A stretch of 64,000 bases of DNA. Origin: Leadbetterella sp040829825. Its GTDB lineage: Bacteria > Bacteroidota > Bacteroidia > Cytophagales > Spirosomataceae. The notes beneath the pieces were generated by a model. The model was not told the origin of the DNA. It saw only the letters and a list, made by a program, of their open reading frames with translations, and did not search any database. The DNA is taken from assembly GCF_040829825.1 (NCBI RefSeq), contig NZ_JBFOLH010000024.1. The stretch is one strand, 5' to 3'. Positions 33,022-42,072 of the stretch are shown here, piece by piece. The translations under genes were made by a program, and so were the position numbers. Every line of letters begins with the position of its first letter. The first letter of the stretch is position 1.

Positions 33022-33270
33022 ATGTCACATAATACCAAAACAACGTCGAAAAGTATTGCCTCAAAGGCGTCTAAGATTTTAACAAATCCAAGCTCTTCAA
33101 GAATCGCAAAAGAATTGGCAGGTTCGGCACTTTCTCAAGCACAGAGAGGCCACCAAACCGGAGCCATTCTAGAAGATAAGGCCTCAAAGGTTTTACAAAG
33201 TGATAAGTTCAGTGAGTCGACTAAAGCACTCGCCGGCTCAGTATTATCTCAATCAAATAAGAAGAGATAA
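33022..33270 (+). CDS. Small Ser/Ala-rich helical protein
   Basis: 82 aa from ATG 33022 (a TTG at 32977 is also in frame). It has two similar halves: ASKILTNPSSSRIAKELAGS and ASKVLQSDKFSESTKALAGS, each followed by LSQ. This is an internal duplication of about 40 residues. No known family recognised; the type appears beside stress or defence genes. It is 60 bases after the Cys-rich gene and 35 bases before the TIR gene. Confidence 0.65.
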   Translation: MSHNTKTTSKSIASKASKILTNPSSSRIAKELAGSALSQAQRGHQTGAILEDKASKVLQSDKFSESTKALAGSVLSQSNKKR

Positions 33271-33305
33271 AGGAAATAAGTACTTTAAATAAAAAAATAA
33301 ATATT

Positions 33306-34007
33306 ATGGCAAGATGCACAGCTCCGGTAAATGGACATCGCTCATCAAGTGCGGCAGCGGCGTGTCCAGCATGCGGCAGCAGCTACTCTCGTGGCTACAG
33401 ATCAGAATCATACTACTCGAATCCTTATTCCTATCCCTATTCTTCGTCTGGGGGAGGCTCAGGACGATCGAGCAGTGGAAGTAGTAGAAATACTAAACCC
33501 AAATGGTCTCCAGCAAGTTCTCCCATTCTTTATACACCTGCTGAAGTACGTACACTGACCCCAGTACGTGAAAATGTAGAAAGGAGGTCTTCAATTCCTG
33601 ACCTTAGAGATGTTTTTCTCTGCCATGCATGGGATGATCGGAAGGAAGCAGCTAAGGACCTACACGATCTACTTGAGTCAAAAGGAGTTACGGTCTGGTT
33701 CAGCGAGAAAGACGTTGCTCTTGGTTCAACTTTGCTTAGGGAAATTGATAAAGGGTTAGCAAACTCAAGAGTCGGAGTTGTTCTAGTAACTCCAGCACTA
33801 TTGAAACGTCTGAAAGGAGAAGGTATAGCAGACAAAGAACTTTCTGCACTTCTGGCACGTGATTTACTGGTACCAATTGTACACAACACAACTTTTGACG
33901 ATTTACGAGAAGTTAGTCCCTTGCTCGGTTCTCGAAGCGGGCTTAGTACAGCAGACGAGCAAATGATAGGTGTTGCAGCTAAGTTAGCCGAATTAGTCAT
34001 ACTTTAG
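33306..34007 (+). CDS. TIR-domain protein with N-terminal Cys/His motif
   Basis: 233 aa. Residues 1-25 (ARCTAPVNGH, then CPACG) look like a small zinc-binding motif. Residues 26-85 are a Ser/Gly/Tyr/Pro-rich linker. Residues 95-230 form a TIR domain: VFLCHAWDDRKEAAKDLHDL, VTVWFSEKDVALGSTL, VGVVLVTPALLKR. Bacterial TIR domains often cleave NAD+ or make signalling nucleotides during phage defence. The acidic residue in WFSEKD is a candidate catalytic or structural residue. With three small genes upstream on the same strand it may form a defence module. Confidence 0.8.
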   Translation: MARCTAPVNGHRSSSAAAACPACGSSYSRGYRSESYYSNPYSYPYSSSGGGSGRSSSGSSRNTKPKWSPASSPILYTPAEVRTLTPVRENVERRSSIPDLRDVFLCHAWDDRKEAAKDLHDLLESKGVTVWFSEKDVALGSTLLREIDKGLANSRVGVVLVTPALLKRLKGEGIADKELSALLARDLLVPIVHNTTFDDLREVSPLLGSRSGLSTADEQMIGVAAKLAELVIL

Positions 34008-34212
34008 TATATTATGTTTTCAGGTAGCTATCTTTTTGAGTATTTATTAGCATAACCTCGATAACTTGAGGATTATACTAATCCATCTCATACCTTGAGA
34101 TAAAATTATCTATTTACATTAAAGTTAATTAATACTATCTTCTTTTAAAGTTCTTTAAAATAGTCAGAATTTGGAGGTGCGTGATGTCTTTAGTATATAG
34201 TTATCAACATTG

Positions 34213-34376
34213 TTTTTATTATTATCAGTATTTTAGAAGTTTAATAAGTTCGAAATTTGTACAATCAGGGTTCACGACAGAAGTACAATTACAACCAAAA
34301 AATATTAACCTGCCAAGTCTGCAAGTCTCCTTAAATCCATCAAGAATAAGTTCGAAATTTGTACAGGGAAGTTCAC
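34213..34376. repeat. Direct repeat R2 (right copy of the ~165-bp repeat)
   Basis: Same order of blocks as R1: TATTATTATCAGTATTTTA, AAGTTCGAAATTTGTACA at 34246 and 34348, CTTAAATCCAT between, GGGAAGTTCAC at the end. It is followed by a terminator, as are R1 and R3. The short ORF through it is not considered coding. Confidence 0.65.
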
Positions 34377-34388
34377 ATTGAAAATCAG

Positions 34389-34417
34389 GCACTTACAAAA
34401 ATGTAAGTGCTTTTTTT
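34389..34417 (+). terminator. Rho-independent terminator after R2
   Basis: Perfect 9-bp stem GCACTTACA/TGTAAGTGC (34389-34397, 34402-34410) and T7. Confidence 0.8.
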
Positions 34418-34820
34418 ATTCTCCTTTCACAACCTGTTAATCCGATCGGAACAAAAGCAAACCATTGGGAAACATGAATATCGTTTAGCTTCATCTTTTA
34501 TACTGCATATGACAGGCGCCTGCGCGGATCTCGGGTATTTTAACCCGGCTCTGTCAAGATGATCCGGATGGATGATGCAGAGTGGACCCTTAAGACAGGT
34601 TTTATTGGGTGAACTACCCAAAAAGTGTATATTTTACACTTTTAAAGAATTAAGTTTATTGTTGTACAATTTCAACATTTTGAAAAATAATGTCTACATA
34701 TATTTTATTTTCATATATTTCAACTGTAGATTTGTCGACAGAAATAAGCTGTTCATGTGTTTTGAAACTTTGGGTGGCTTGAGTAAATGTGTAACACAAT
34801 TTATTTTAAATTCATTATTT
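34418..34820. other. Intergenic stretch with hairpins, no gene supported
   Basis: Contains a CGGGT/ACCCG hairpin (about 34532-34547) and a 9-bp inverted repeat AAAAGTGTA/TACACTTTT (34621-34629, 34635-34643). The frame leading into the beta-barrel gene is open from 34572 but shows no coding character before 34821. Confidence 0.5.
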
Positions 34821-35399
34821 ATGAAAAGATTAATCGTTTTAGGCCTGTTGCTGACTAATGTACTTTCAGCAAGCGCACAATCATCATTTAGTATAGGCCC
34901 GAAAGTAGGCCTGAATATGTCTAACTACACAGGAGGAAACATTAAATCGGACGCCCTGTTTTCTTATCACGTGGGAGGTCTCATGAGTTTCGGATTAGGC
35001 AATACATTCTTTGTACAGCCAGAAATTTTGTTTTCTTCGCAGGGTGCAAAAATTGATAACCAGGGCTCAAAAGAAAATTATAAGGTCTCTTACCTGGCTG
35101 TCCCTATCATGCTTAAGCTGAGAACCGGCAGCGGACTGTATTTTGAAGCCGGTCCCCAGGTCTCTTTTAAAACCGGTGAAGATGTCAAAGACGAGACGAT
35201 TGATAAGTTTTCTAAAAACCTGGATTTATCATTAGGAGCGGGATTAGGGTATCAATCTGCTGGAGGTTTTGGGATAGGTGCACGTTATATGGCAGGGATT
35301 TCCAAAGTTGGTAATTTTGATGCTCATAATATAAATCCTGACTTTAAGAACAGTTTGCTCCAGGTCAGCTTATTTTATGCTATTCCTTTTGCAAAATAG
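34821..35399 (+). CDS. Outer-membrane beta-barrel protein (PorT-like)
   Basis: 192 aa with a signal peptide cut after SASAQ (residue about 20). The mature part alternates short strands typical of an OMP_b-brl_2 eight-stranded barrel (FSIGPKVGLNMSNYTG, FFVQPEILFSSQG, YLAVPIMLKLRTG, LGAGLGYQ) and ends in SLFYAIPFAK. Role unknown; similar proteins are common single genes in Bacteroidota. Its own terminator follows at 35410. Confidence 0.85.
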   Translation: MKRLIVLGLLLTNVLSASAQSSFSIGPKVGLNMSNYTGGNIKSDALFSYHVGGLMSFGLGNTFFVQPEILFSSQGAKIDNQGSKENYKVSYLAVPIMLKLRTGSGLYFEAGPQVSFKTGEDVKDETIDKFSKNLDLSLGAGLGYQSAGGFGIGARYMAGISKVGNFDAHNINPDFKNSLLQVSLFYAIPFAK

Positions 35400-35409
35400 T
35401 AATCCGGTG

Positions 35410-35440
35410 TCAAAGGTTTATGAACTACATAAACCTTTGA
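35410..35440 (+). terminator. Rho-independent terminator
   Basis: Perfect 11-bp stem TCAAAGGTTTA/TAAACCTTTGA with a 9-base loop, then TACTTTTATT. Ends the beta-barrel gene transcript. Confidence 0.8.
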
Positions 35441-35543
35441 TACTTTTATTTGATAACAGCTGGGAGGGTTAGAATCCTGTTTCTGTAGGAGACGGCAGAA
35501 ATAGTATTACCACTTCGGACAATTACATCGGCGGGAAAAACCT

Positions 35544-35551
35544 TACATTTG
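35544..35551 (+). promoter_or_regulatory. -7 promoter box of the SulP gene
   Basis: TACATTTG matches TAnnTTTG, 20 bases before the ATG at 35572. No clear -33 element. Confidence 0.45.
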
Positions 35552-35571
35552 TCCGAAAATATTCAGTATAA

Positions 35572-37122
35572 ATGAGAAGGAAGATTAGGTATTACAGGCT
35601 GACCTGGCTCAAATACGATTTACCTGCCGGACTTTCTGTTTTCCTGGTTGCGCTTCCGCTTTGTTTAGGAATTGCATTGGCTTCAGGAGCACCTCTCTAC
35701 TCAGGACTTTTATCGGGGATTATCGGTGGACTGGTAGTTTCTCTTATCAGTGGTTCACATCTGGGAGTTTCCGGACCCGCTGCCGGTTTGACAACTTTGG
35801 TAGCTGCTTCCATCATTTCACTTGGCGACTTTAAAATTTTTTTGCTTGCCGTAATGGTAGCAGGGCTATTTCAGTTAATTCTGGGGTTGCTCAAGCTGGG
35901 TGTAATTGCCAATTATTTTCCTTCGTCCGTTATCAAAGGAATGCTGGCTGCCATTGGAATTATTCTTATATCAAAACAAATTCCAATTGCAGTGGGATAC
36001 GGCCAACCCGACTTTTGGACAAGTGGTTTTACCAAACTGTTTTCTGCAGAAAGTCTTTCAGGTAACTTTGAAAACTTTAAGCAATACACAACAAGAGGAG
36101 CGGTTTTAATCACAGCTATATCTTTACTGGTCTTTATTTTACTTCGTCAGCCTTTTGCAAAAAAACTGAAAGTAATCCCGGCGCCTTTGGTGGTAGTCGT
36201 CATCGGTATTATAGCAAACTATTTCTTCAGCTATATAGCTTCTGACTTTTCTTTGAGGGAGACTCAACTAGTCAGTATACCTGACAATGTCTTTGCTGAC
36301 ATTTCTTTTCCTGATTTTTCAAAACTTTTCTCGAATATAGAAATCTGGAAAGATGGGCTTAGCATCGGACTGCTTGCTACACTGGAAACTTTGCTATGCG
36401 TAGAGGCGGTAGATAAATTAGATAAACGAAACCGAATTACCCCTATAAATCGTGAACTTGTGGCGCAGGGTATCGGTAATATGACTTGCGGGCTTTTAGG
36501 GGCAATTCCGCTGACAGCGGTAGTAGTAAGGGGGGCGGCTAATGCAGACGCCGGAGGAAGAACAAAGCTTGCCGCTTTCACACACGGGCTTTTTTTACTG
36601 CTTGCCGTTTTATTGGTTCCGGCCCTGCTCAATAAAATTCCTTATGCTTCACTGGCAGCAATACTTCTTATTACGGGTTACAACCTGACAAGGCCGAAAC
36701 TTTATAAAAATGTCTGGAAATCAGGCAGGAAACAATTTATTCCATTTGCAATTACCATCATTATAATTCTTTTAACGGACTTGCTTATAGGTGTAAGCAT
36801 CGGTCTTTTAGTTTCTGTTTACTTTATCATTCAGAATAATTTCAAAGCAGAATATAAAATTACGAAAGCCCGACAGGACGGAGTGGAAACTTACTTAATC
36901 AAACTTAACAGCAATGTTACGTTTCTTAATAAAGTGAAGTTGCGGAAAACACTGGATCAAATACCGAAACACAGCGCGCTGACTATTGATGGTAGTGAAT
37001 GCAACTTTATAGACTATGATATTCTGGAGATAATCAGTGAGTTTGATAATAAGGCCCGCGACAGAAATATTGATCTGCGACTAAAAGGAATCAAAAAGGT
37101 AGATGTAACTGCGGTACATTAA
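35572..37122 (+). CDS. SulP-family inorganic anion transporter
   Basis: 516 aa inner-membrane protein. It has about 10-12 membrane helices, with family marks LPLCLGIALASGAPLYSGLL (residues about 30-49), HLGVSGPAAGLTTLVAA and TLLCVEAVDKLDK. A C-terminal STAS-like domain occupies about 430-516 (LKLNSNVTFLNK, TIDGSECNFIDYD). SulP proteins carry sulfate, bicarbonate or chloride; the substrate cannot be told here, and no carbonic anhydrase gene is adjacent. Monocistronic by spacing. Confidence 0.9.
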   Translation: MRRKIRYYRLTWLKYDLPAGLSVFLVALPLCLGIALASGAPLYSGLLSGIIGGLVVSLISGSHLGVSGPAAGLTTLVAASIISLGDFKIFLLAVMVAGLFQLILGLLKLGVIANYFPSSVIKGMLAAIGIILISKQIPIAVGYGQPDFWTSGFTKLFSAESLSGNFENFKQYTTRGAVLITAISLLVFILLRQPFAKKLKVIPAPLVVVVIGIIANYFFSYIASDFSLRETQLVSIPDNVFADISFPDFSKLFSNIEIWKDGLSIGLLATLETLLCVEAVDKLDKRNRITPINRELVAQGIGNMTCGLLGAIPLTAVVVRGAANADAGGRTKLAAFTHGLFLLLAVLLVPALLNKIPYASLAAILLITGYNLTRPKLYKNVWKSGRKQFIPFAITIIIILLTDLLIGVSIGLLVSVYFIIQNNFKAEYKITKARQDGVETYLIKLNSNVTFLNKVKLRKTLDQIPKHSALTIDGSECNFIDYDILEIISEFDNKARDRNIDLRLKGIKKVDVTAVH

Positions 37123-37388
37123 TGGCAGAAAAAGGTAACACCAGGGTTTAGCCGGAGTGTAACCTAAACTGTATCACAGTTGTTTGCTCAGTTTATAGCC
37201 ATAGCCTCACCAGGAACTCCAAAGCCCGGGAGGTGTTCGCTCTCGTATTATTTTTAAGTATTCAGGATGGGTGGGGTTCAGTTGAGTGATGGTTAAAGGC
37301 CATACTTAAGCAAACAATACGGCATTCGTCGCCGAAACCCTTCCTTTATCTACGAATATAGAAAATGTTACCGGTCTGTGTTAATTTT

Positions 37389-38489
37389 ATGATTACAAAT
37401 AATCGTGATACATTGACAACCCAATACCCGATACTGAAACAGTTGTTCTACTGGCTGCTTTCCTTTGGGCTGCTGTCGGTCATTTACGGCACGGCGTATG
37501 GCAGCTATGAGCTGGGCGCTAAAGTAATCCTGCTGTTGCTTCCGGTGCACATGTGCTATTTTTACCTGATTACCTATTGGGTATTGCCGCGTTTTTTCTT
37601 TCGCGATAAATACGTTAAAACATTTTTACTGCTGCTGTTGCTGATACCGTTTATCGCAGTGCTCTACCGGCTGGATGAGATTTTTGTATCCAATCCCTAC
37701 ATTTTTAATTATTACACAAGCCACCATATCAAGGTGAATTGGCCCGAAATGAACAAATCGTGGATAAAGCAGTTGTACCGGCCGCTGGATTTTGCCAATG
37801 CCGTCGAACGTACCAACACGGTGGTGTGGATTTGCGTGACCCTGAAATTGTTCATCTTATGGAACGAGCGCAAACAGGCGGTGCTGCAGGCTGAGCTTAA
37901 CTTTTTAAAAGGGCAGCTGCATCCTCATTTTCTTTTCAACTCGCTGAATAACCTGTATGCGCTTTCTTTGGATAACGCGCCCCAGACTCCGGATATTATT
38001 TTGGGTCTTTCCAACATGCTCAGGTATGTGCTTTACGAGTGCACGGCAGAACGGGTATTGCTTAAACGCGACATTGAGGCGCTGAAAGATTATATTGAGC
38101 TGGAAAGGCTCCGGTATGAGGACCGGCTGGAGCTGAATGTAAATATCAGTGAGCATGCAGATAGTGCGGAAATTGCGCCACTGCTGATGCTTCCGCTTGT
38201 TGAAAATGCTTTTAAGCATGGCGCCGCGGAAACCACCGATACGCCGTGGATTAATATTGAATTATATGTTTCCGGCCATACTCTGGCTTTCAAAGTGTCT
38301 AACAGCAAACCGGAACAGCGGCTTGTGAAGAACCCTGGCCAGAAGCTTAACGGGGAGATAGGGTTGCTCAATTTACGGAAACGGTTAGAGCTGCTATACC
38401 CCGGCCAACACTCGTTCCGGTATTTTGACGAAAGCGACTGCTTCATTGCCGAGCTGAATGTTCAATTATCTTCAAACCCTAAGAAATAA
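37389..38489 (+). CDS. LytS-like sensor histidine kinase
   Basis: 366 aa from ATG 37389 (ATG 37365 is in frame upstream). Four membrane helices in the first 160 residues (LFYWLLSFGLLSVIYGTAYG and following), then His_kinase motif GQLHPHFLFNSLN with His at about 180, N-box MLPLVENAFKHG and G-box GEIGLLNLRKRLELLYPG. It pairs with the LytTR regulator that begins 4 bases downstream. The signal sensed is unknown. Confidence 0.9.
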   Translation: MITNNRDTLTTQYPILKQLFYWLLSFGLLSVIYGTAYGSYELGAKVILLLLPVHMCYFYLITYWVLPRFFFRDKYVKTFLLLLLLIPFIAVLYRLDEIFVSNPYIFNYYTSHHIKVNWPEMNKSWIKQLYRPLDFANAVERTNTVVWICVTLKLFILWNERKQAVLQAELNFLKGQLHPHFLFNSLNNLYALSLDNAPQTPDIILGLSNMLRYVLYECTAERVLLKRDIEALKDYIELERLRYEDRLELNVNISEHADSAEIAPLLMLPLVENAFKHGAAETTDTPWINIELYVSGHTLAFKVSNSKPEQRLVKNPGQKLNGEIGLLNLRKRLELLYPGQHSFRYFDESDCFIAELNVQLSSNPKK

Positions 38490-38492
38490 GAG

Positions 38493-39236
38493 ATGAAGAT
38501 ACGCACGCTGATAGTAGATGATGAGCCCCATGCCATGGATATTATAAGGAAGTATGCCACGCATATTCCTGAAATAGAAATTGTGGGCACCTGCAGCAAT
38601 GCCTTAGAAGCTTTTCAAACCATTCAGCATAATACGATTGACCTCGTATTCCTCGATATTAAAATGCCACGCCTTCTGGGAACCGACCTGGTGCGCAGCC
38701 TGAAAACGCCGCCACTGGTTATTTTCACCACGGCTTACCAGGAGTACGCTATTGAGGGTTTTGACCTTAACGCCATAGACTACCTGCTAAAGCCCATCCC
38801 GCTGAAACGTTTTCTGCAGGCCATTGATAAAGTAATGCACTTTCTTAACGGCGACGGTAAAAGAGGCGAGCAGGACACGGAAGCTCCGGTTCAGCAGACT
38901 CCCGACCATTTCTTATATCTGCGCGTAGAGCGGCGTTTAATAAAGGTGAATACAAAAGATATTTTATGGATTGAAAGTATAAAGGATTATATCAGGGTCA
39001 TCACCGGGGATAAAACATTCCAGACAAAGCAAAAGATAAGCGTAACCGAAAAGCTGCTGCCCACCGGGGAGTTTATGCGGATTCACCGTTCTTTTATTAT
39101 TCCTGTCAATAAAATGGAAGGGTACCATCCCAATCACCTTCTTATTGCGGGAAATAAAATCCCCATCGGGCGCAATTACAAACTGGTTTGTGCCGAAAAA
39201 TTTAATCCCGAAGCAGGTATTTCTCATTCCGAATGA
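38493..39236 (+). CDS. LytTR-family response regulator
   Basis: 247 aa. Receiver domain 1-120 with acidic pocket VDDEP, phospho-acceptor Asp55 in FLDIKMP, and the conserved Thr/Lys in TTAYQEYA and LLKP. LytTR DNA-binding domain about 140-240 (LYLRVERRLIKVNTKDILWI, FMRIHRSFIIPV). It forms a two-component pair with the kinase upstream and may control the secreted-protein cluster that follows. Confidence 0.92.
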   Translation: MKIRTLIVDDEPHAMDIIRKYATHIPEIEIVGTCSNALEAFQTIQHNTIDLVFLDIKMPRLLGTDLVRSLKTPPLVIFTTAYQEYAIEGFDLNAIDYLLKPIPLKRFLQAIDKVMHFLNGDGKRGEQDTEAPVQQTPDHFLYLRVERRLIKVNTKDILWIESIKDYIRVITGDKTFQTKQKISVTEKLLPTGEFMRIHRSFIIPVNKMEGYHPNHLLIAGNKIPIGRNYKLVCAEKFNPEAGISHSE

Positions 39237-39619
39237 GGCCTGTTTTATTCCCTATTCAGCACAGTTTATCAATATACCCATCAGGCGGGTAACCCGTGAA
39301 CGGCTGCCACATCCGTAGCGGTTACATCTATTTCGTGCAGCTGTTAAAAGCGTGGCACAGGTTAATCCATTGTACCGAACCTTCCGTAAGCAGGTATAAT
39401 TATCACTGACTATCGGAATCTCAATCACCCGCCGGTTAACGGCATCTCCAATAACACTCCTGTCTATCATCTGCGTTCGTCCATAAAAACCCGCGTATAA
39501 CGATGAAAGCGGGCATACATCGCTGCTATTTGTACAGCTGCTGAAATAGCGCCAATCTTGCATTGTAATTATGAAAAAGAAGGATTCGTTCACATTTTTT
39601 TAATCAAAAAAAACAAATT
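39237..39619. other. Intergenic stretch with no supported gene
   Basis: 383 bases. A minus-strand open frame (39252-39593) has no recognisable domain and an unlikely composition, so it is not called. Probably holds the promoter for the downstream secreted-protein genes. Confidence 0.4.
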
Positions 39620-39973
39620 ATGAAAAGTAGTTTTATGATCGCCTGCACGCTATTGCTGTTCGCGATTGCCCGGGAAGCCGCCTCCCAGGCGCCTTTAAAA
39701 GAAAAAAGTAACCCTTACTGGGTTACAGAAACCGGCCCGCGTGCCAACCCTTATACCATCGTCCGTTTGTACGATGAGCAGGACAACCCGTTCCTTGAAA
39801 TTGTCATGAACGGCTACCGCTTAAAGAGAAACCCGGCCATGATGGAAAGATTAAACCGCCTCGCCAAAGCCGCTGATGCAGATGATGCCGCCGTCATCGC
39901 GAGTACATTACGTATCAGAGAATGCCGGGTGTCTTCTGTGAAAAAGAACGATGGGCAGCAAGACACTTTGTAA
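39620..39973 (+). CDS. Small secreted protein of unknown function
   Basis: 117 aa with a signal peptide (FMIACTLLLFAIAREAAS, cut near residue 24). The mature part contains YWVTETGPRANPYTIVRLYD and a basic, helical C-terminus. No family recognised. It is 22 bases upstream of the cupin gene on the same strand, so probably co-transcribed. Confidence 0.65.
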   Translation: MKSSFMIACTLLLFAIAREAASQAPLKEKSNPYWVTETGPRANPYTIVRLYDEQDNPFLEIVMNGYRLKRNPAMMERLNRLAKAADADDAAVIASTLRIRECRVSSVKKNDGQQDTL

Positions 39974-39994
39974 ACATTAAATAAATCATCAATT

Positions 39995-40450
39995 ATGGAA
40001 TCATGGATAACATCGCCATACAGGAGTTACCAGGGCGGATATTTTCAAACCCTTATTACCCCGCAACAAACCGGCAACAGCCTGGCGTTGCTTGAGCTTA
40101 CCCTGCCGAAAGGCGCTGAACCGCCACTGCATATCCACACGCGGGAAGATGAAGCTTTTTATGTGCTGGACGGAGAAATAAGCGTAACCGTAGCGGATAA
40201 AGTAACAGCACTGAAGCCCGGTGAAATTCTGTTTGCGCCCCGTAATGTGCCGCACTCGTTTAAAATACTTACTGAAAAGGCAACGATTATGAACCTGATT
40301 ATGCCGGGGACGCTGTGGAATTATTTTATGGAATGCAGCGAGCCGCTTGCTGAAAAGCCTGAAACCGTAGCGCCTGTTGCATTGACGATGGAAAGAGTGC
40401 AGGCTCTGCTGGATAGAATCTCCAATGTGTATAAAGTAAATTTTCTATAA
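39995..40450 (+). CDS. Cupin-domain protein
   Basis: 151 aa, no signal peptide. Single cupin barrel: PPLHIHTREDEAFYVLDGEI supplies the metal-ligand His and Glu of motif 1, and ILFAPRNVPHSFKI the His of motif 2. Likely a small metal-dependent enzyme (dioxygenase or isomerase) or ligand-binding protein. A similar cupin is encoded at 47866-48411 on the other strand. Confidence 0.85.
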   Translation: MESWITSPYRSYQGGYFQTLITPQQTGNSLALLELTLPKGAEPPLHIHTREDEAFYVLDGEISVTVADKVTALKPGEILFAPRNVPHSFKILTEKATIMNLIMPGTLWNYFMECSEPLAEKPETVAPVALTMERVQALLDRISNVYKVNFL

Positions 40451-40468
40451 ACCCTGTAATGCGTAAAA

Positions 40469-41104
40469 ATGAAAGCAAAAACAAAAGTGAAAATAAAAAT
40501 GAAAACAAAAATGTATGCGGCCCTCATGGCACTATCTGTATTTACGGCATGTTCAGACAAAGATGCCACAGGTCCCACTGATTTTAAAGCAGACGAAGAA
40601 ACCTCCGCCGTGGAGTGGAAAGGAAGCGCGCCCGACCATTTCCATACAGGCGCGTTTCAAGTATCCGGCAACCTGCAAACCAACGCAGATGGAAAAATAA
40701 CAGGTGGCGATTTCACCATCCCTATTGCCAGCATCAGCAATTTTGACCTTACGGATCCCGCCATACGGGAACAACTGCTGAGCCACCTGAAAAGCCCCGA
40801 TTTTTTTAATATGGCGGTGCATCCCAATGCTGAATTTCATATTACAAAAGTAGAGGCGTACGGCAACACGGCCTCCTCTGCCAATACCCTCATTACCGGC
40901 GATTTTACCATGATAGGCCAAACCCACAGTATCCGGATACCGGCGGTAATAAAAACGGAGAACAATAAAATTTCAGCGGATGGCGCCTTTAGGCTGAACC
41001 GCCTGCAATGGGGTATGAACAGCTTTAACGACCCCGCGGGTGAGCTTTATATTCTGCCGGATATAGACATTACCCTGAAGCTTAATTTCAAAAAATCAGG
41101 CTGA
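40469..41104 (+). CDS. YceI-family lipoprotein
   Basis: 211 aa. The start may be at 40469 or an internal Met (about 40499 or 40511), since the first 10-14 residues are a run of Lys. Lipobox LSVFTACSDK places the lipidated Cys near residue 28. The YceI domain follows (SAVEWKGSAPDHFHTGAFQV, GDFTIPIASISNFDL, LKSPDFF, GDFTMIGQTHSIRIPA). YceI proteins bind polyisoprenoid or amphiphilic molecules in a lipocalin-like barrel. Part of the run of secreted-protein genes downstream of the LytS/LytTR pair. Confidence 0.88.
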   Translation: MKAKTKVKIKMKTKMYAALMALSVFTACSDKDATGPTDFKADEETSAVEWKGSAPDHFHTGAFQVSGNLQTNADGKITGGDFTIPIASISNFDLTDPAIREQLLSHLKSPDFFNMAVHPNAEFHITKVEAYGNTASSANTLITGDFTMIGQTHSIRIPAVIKTENNKISADGAFRLNRLQWGMNSFNDPAGELYILPDIDITLKLNFKKSG

Positions 41105-41188
41105 CAGGCCATGCGCATGCGTGCCGGTGGGTGAATTGATGAAAGTTATAGCTTGATAATAACGAAATGAAAAAATAAAAATTTAAAA

Positions 41189-42004
41189 ATGAAAATGAAG
41201 AGAAAAATTTCAGGTAGCAGTTTCTTATTTATACTGCTGATTTTGGGCCTTTCAATGAGTAGTTGTGAAAACGAAAACAAAGACAATCCGGGACCGGGCG
41301 GTGAGTCGAAGAGTTATATTCCCGCGTCAAATGCGAAATACGAATATACCGTTACAGAGGATGGGAAAAACATAGCCACAGCCACCAAATGGATAGACGG
41401 GAGCAGGGATTCTTCAGGGTTAAAACTGTATAACCTGCATACTATTAACAATTTAGAAGGAGAGAGCATGACGATGGATAATGAATTGTATGTAGCTAAT
41501 GGTAAAACCTACACCAGGATTAATGCACCGGAAGCCTGGTATATGGTTATAGAAGAATTGAAGAAAAGTCCCGATATCATTGTCGAAGAAGCCAGACTGA
41601 ACGGTTTTCCGGCATCTATGGTGGTGGAAAATGCCCTGCGGGAGGGCAGCAAGCTCACCTGGGAAGTGCCTGAAACCATGGGGCAGTACATTCGGTTTAA
41701 GGCAAAAGATTCAGGAGACAGGATATTGGAGATTACCCAAAAACTTGTACATCATCCGGGAGAGGCGGAGGGTATTGAATCTGTTACGGTACCGGCGGGT
41801 ACCTTTTCCTGCACTAAATTCGTGTATAAAATTTCGCAGGAGCAAATCCTCAAAATAAACGGACAGACGGCTACGACAGCTTCCGGAACGGAAACCGTAA
41901 CCTTATGGATGGCGCATGGTATAGGCGTGGTGAAAGAAGAAAGTATTACCTTTTATGACGGTTCCTCCAGTTCAACCACAACCGTATTGAACAAAATACA
42001 ATAA
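41189..42004 (+). CDS. Lipoprotein of unknown function
   Basis: 271 aa with lipobox GLSMSSCENE (Cys near 27). The mature part is beta-rich, with the motif VTVPAGTFSCTKFVYKI and WMAHGIGVVKEES. This pattern is seen in secreted DUF3108-like or TapB-type proteins in which a measured property is propagated through a barrel. No enzyme motif. Same strand and spacing as its neighbours. Confidence 0.65.
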   Translation: MKMKRKISGSSFLFILLILGLSMSSCENENKDNPGPGGESKSYIPASNAKYEYTVTEDGKNIATATKWIDGSRDSSGLKLYNLHTINNLEGESMTMDNELYVANGKTYTRINAPEAWYMVIEELKKSPDIIVEEARLNGFPASMVVENALREGSKLTWEVPETMGQYIRFKAKDSGDRILEITQKLVHHPGEAEGIESVTVPAGTFSCTKFVYKISQEQILKINGQTATTASGTETVTLWMAHGIGVVKEESITFYDGSSSSTTTVLNKIQ

Positions 42005-42072
42005 TGCGGTTATCTCATAGTGCTTTTACAATCATCGTAGCTTTTTTCAAATACTACTTATAGCATACTCAC

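Larger units (their letters stand above)
11295..34376. mobile_element. Candidate defence island bounded by direct repeats R1 and R2
   Basis: Between the two ~165-bp repeats lie two decayed serine-recombinase units, a DISARM-like operon with an invertible methyltransferase cassette and its recombinase, an MqsR-like/Panacea toxin-antitoxin pair, and a TIR gene with three small companions. Every recognised intact gene is of a defence, toxin-antitoxin or recombination type. The gene left of R1 is a truncated element gene; the gene right of R2 is an ordinary chromosomal beta-barrel gene. The interpretation as one island is inferred from the repeats and contents. Confidence 0.5.

Noticed and set aside
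34181..34381. 66-codon ORF through repeat R2
   Set aside because: It lies in a non-coding repeat. The repeat's other copies do not keep this frame, and the internal similarity of the peptide comes from the repeated DNA.
39252..39593. 113-codon minus-strand ORF
   Set aside because: No domain, unusual Cys/Arg-rich composition, lies in the control region between divergent-looking units; treated as chance.
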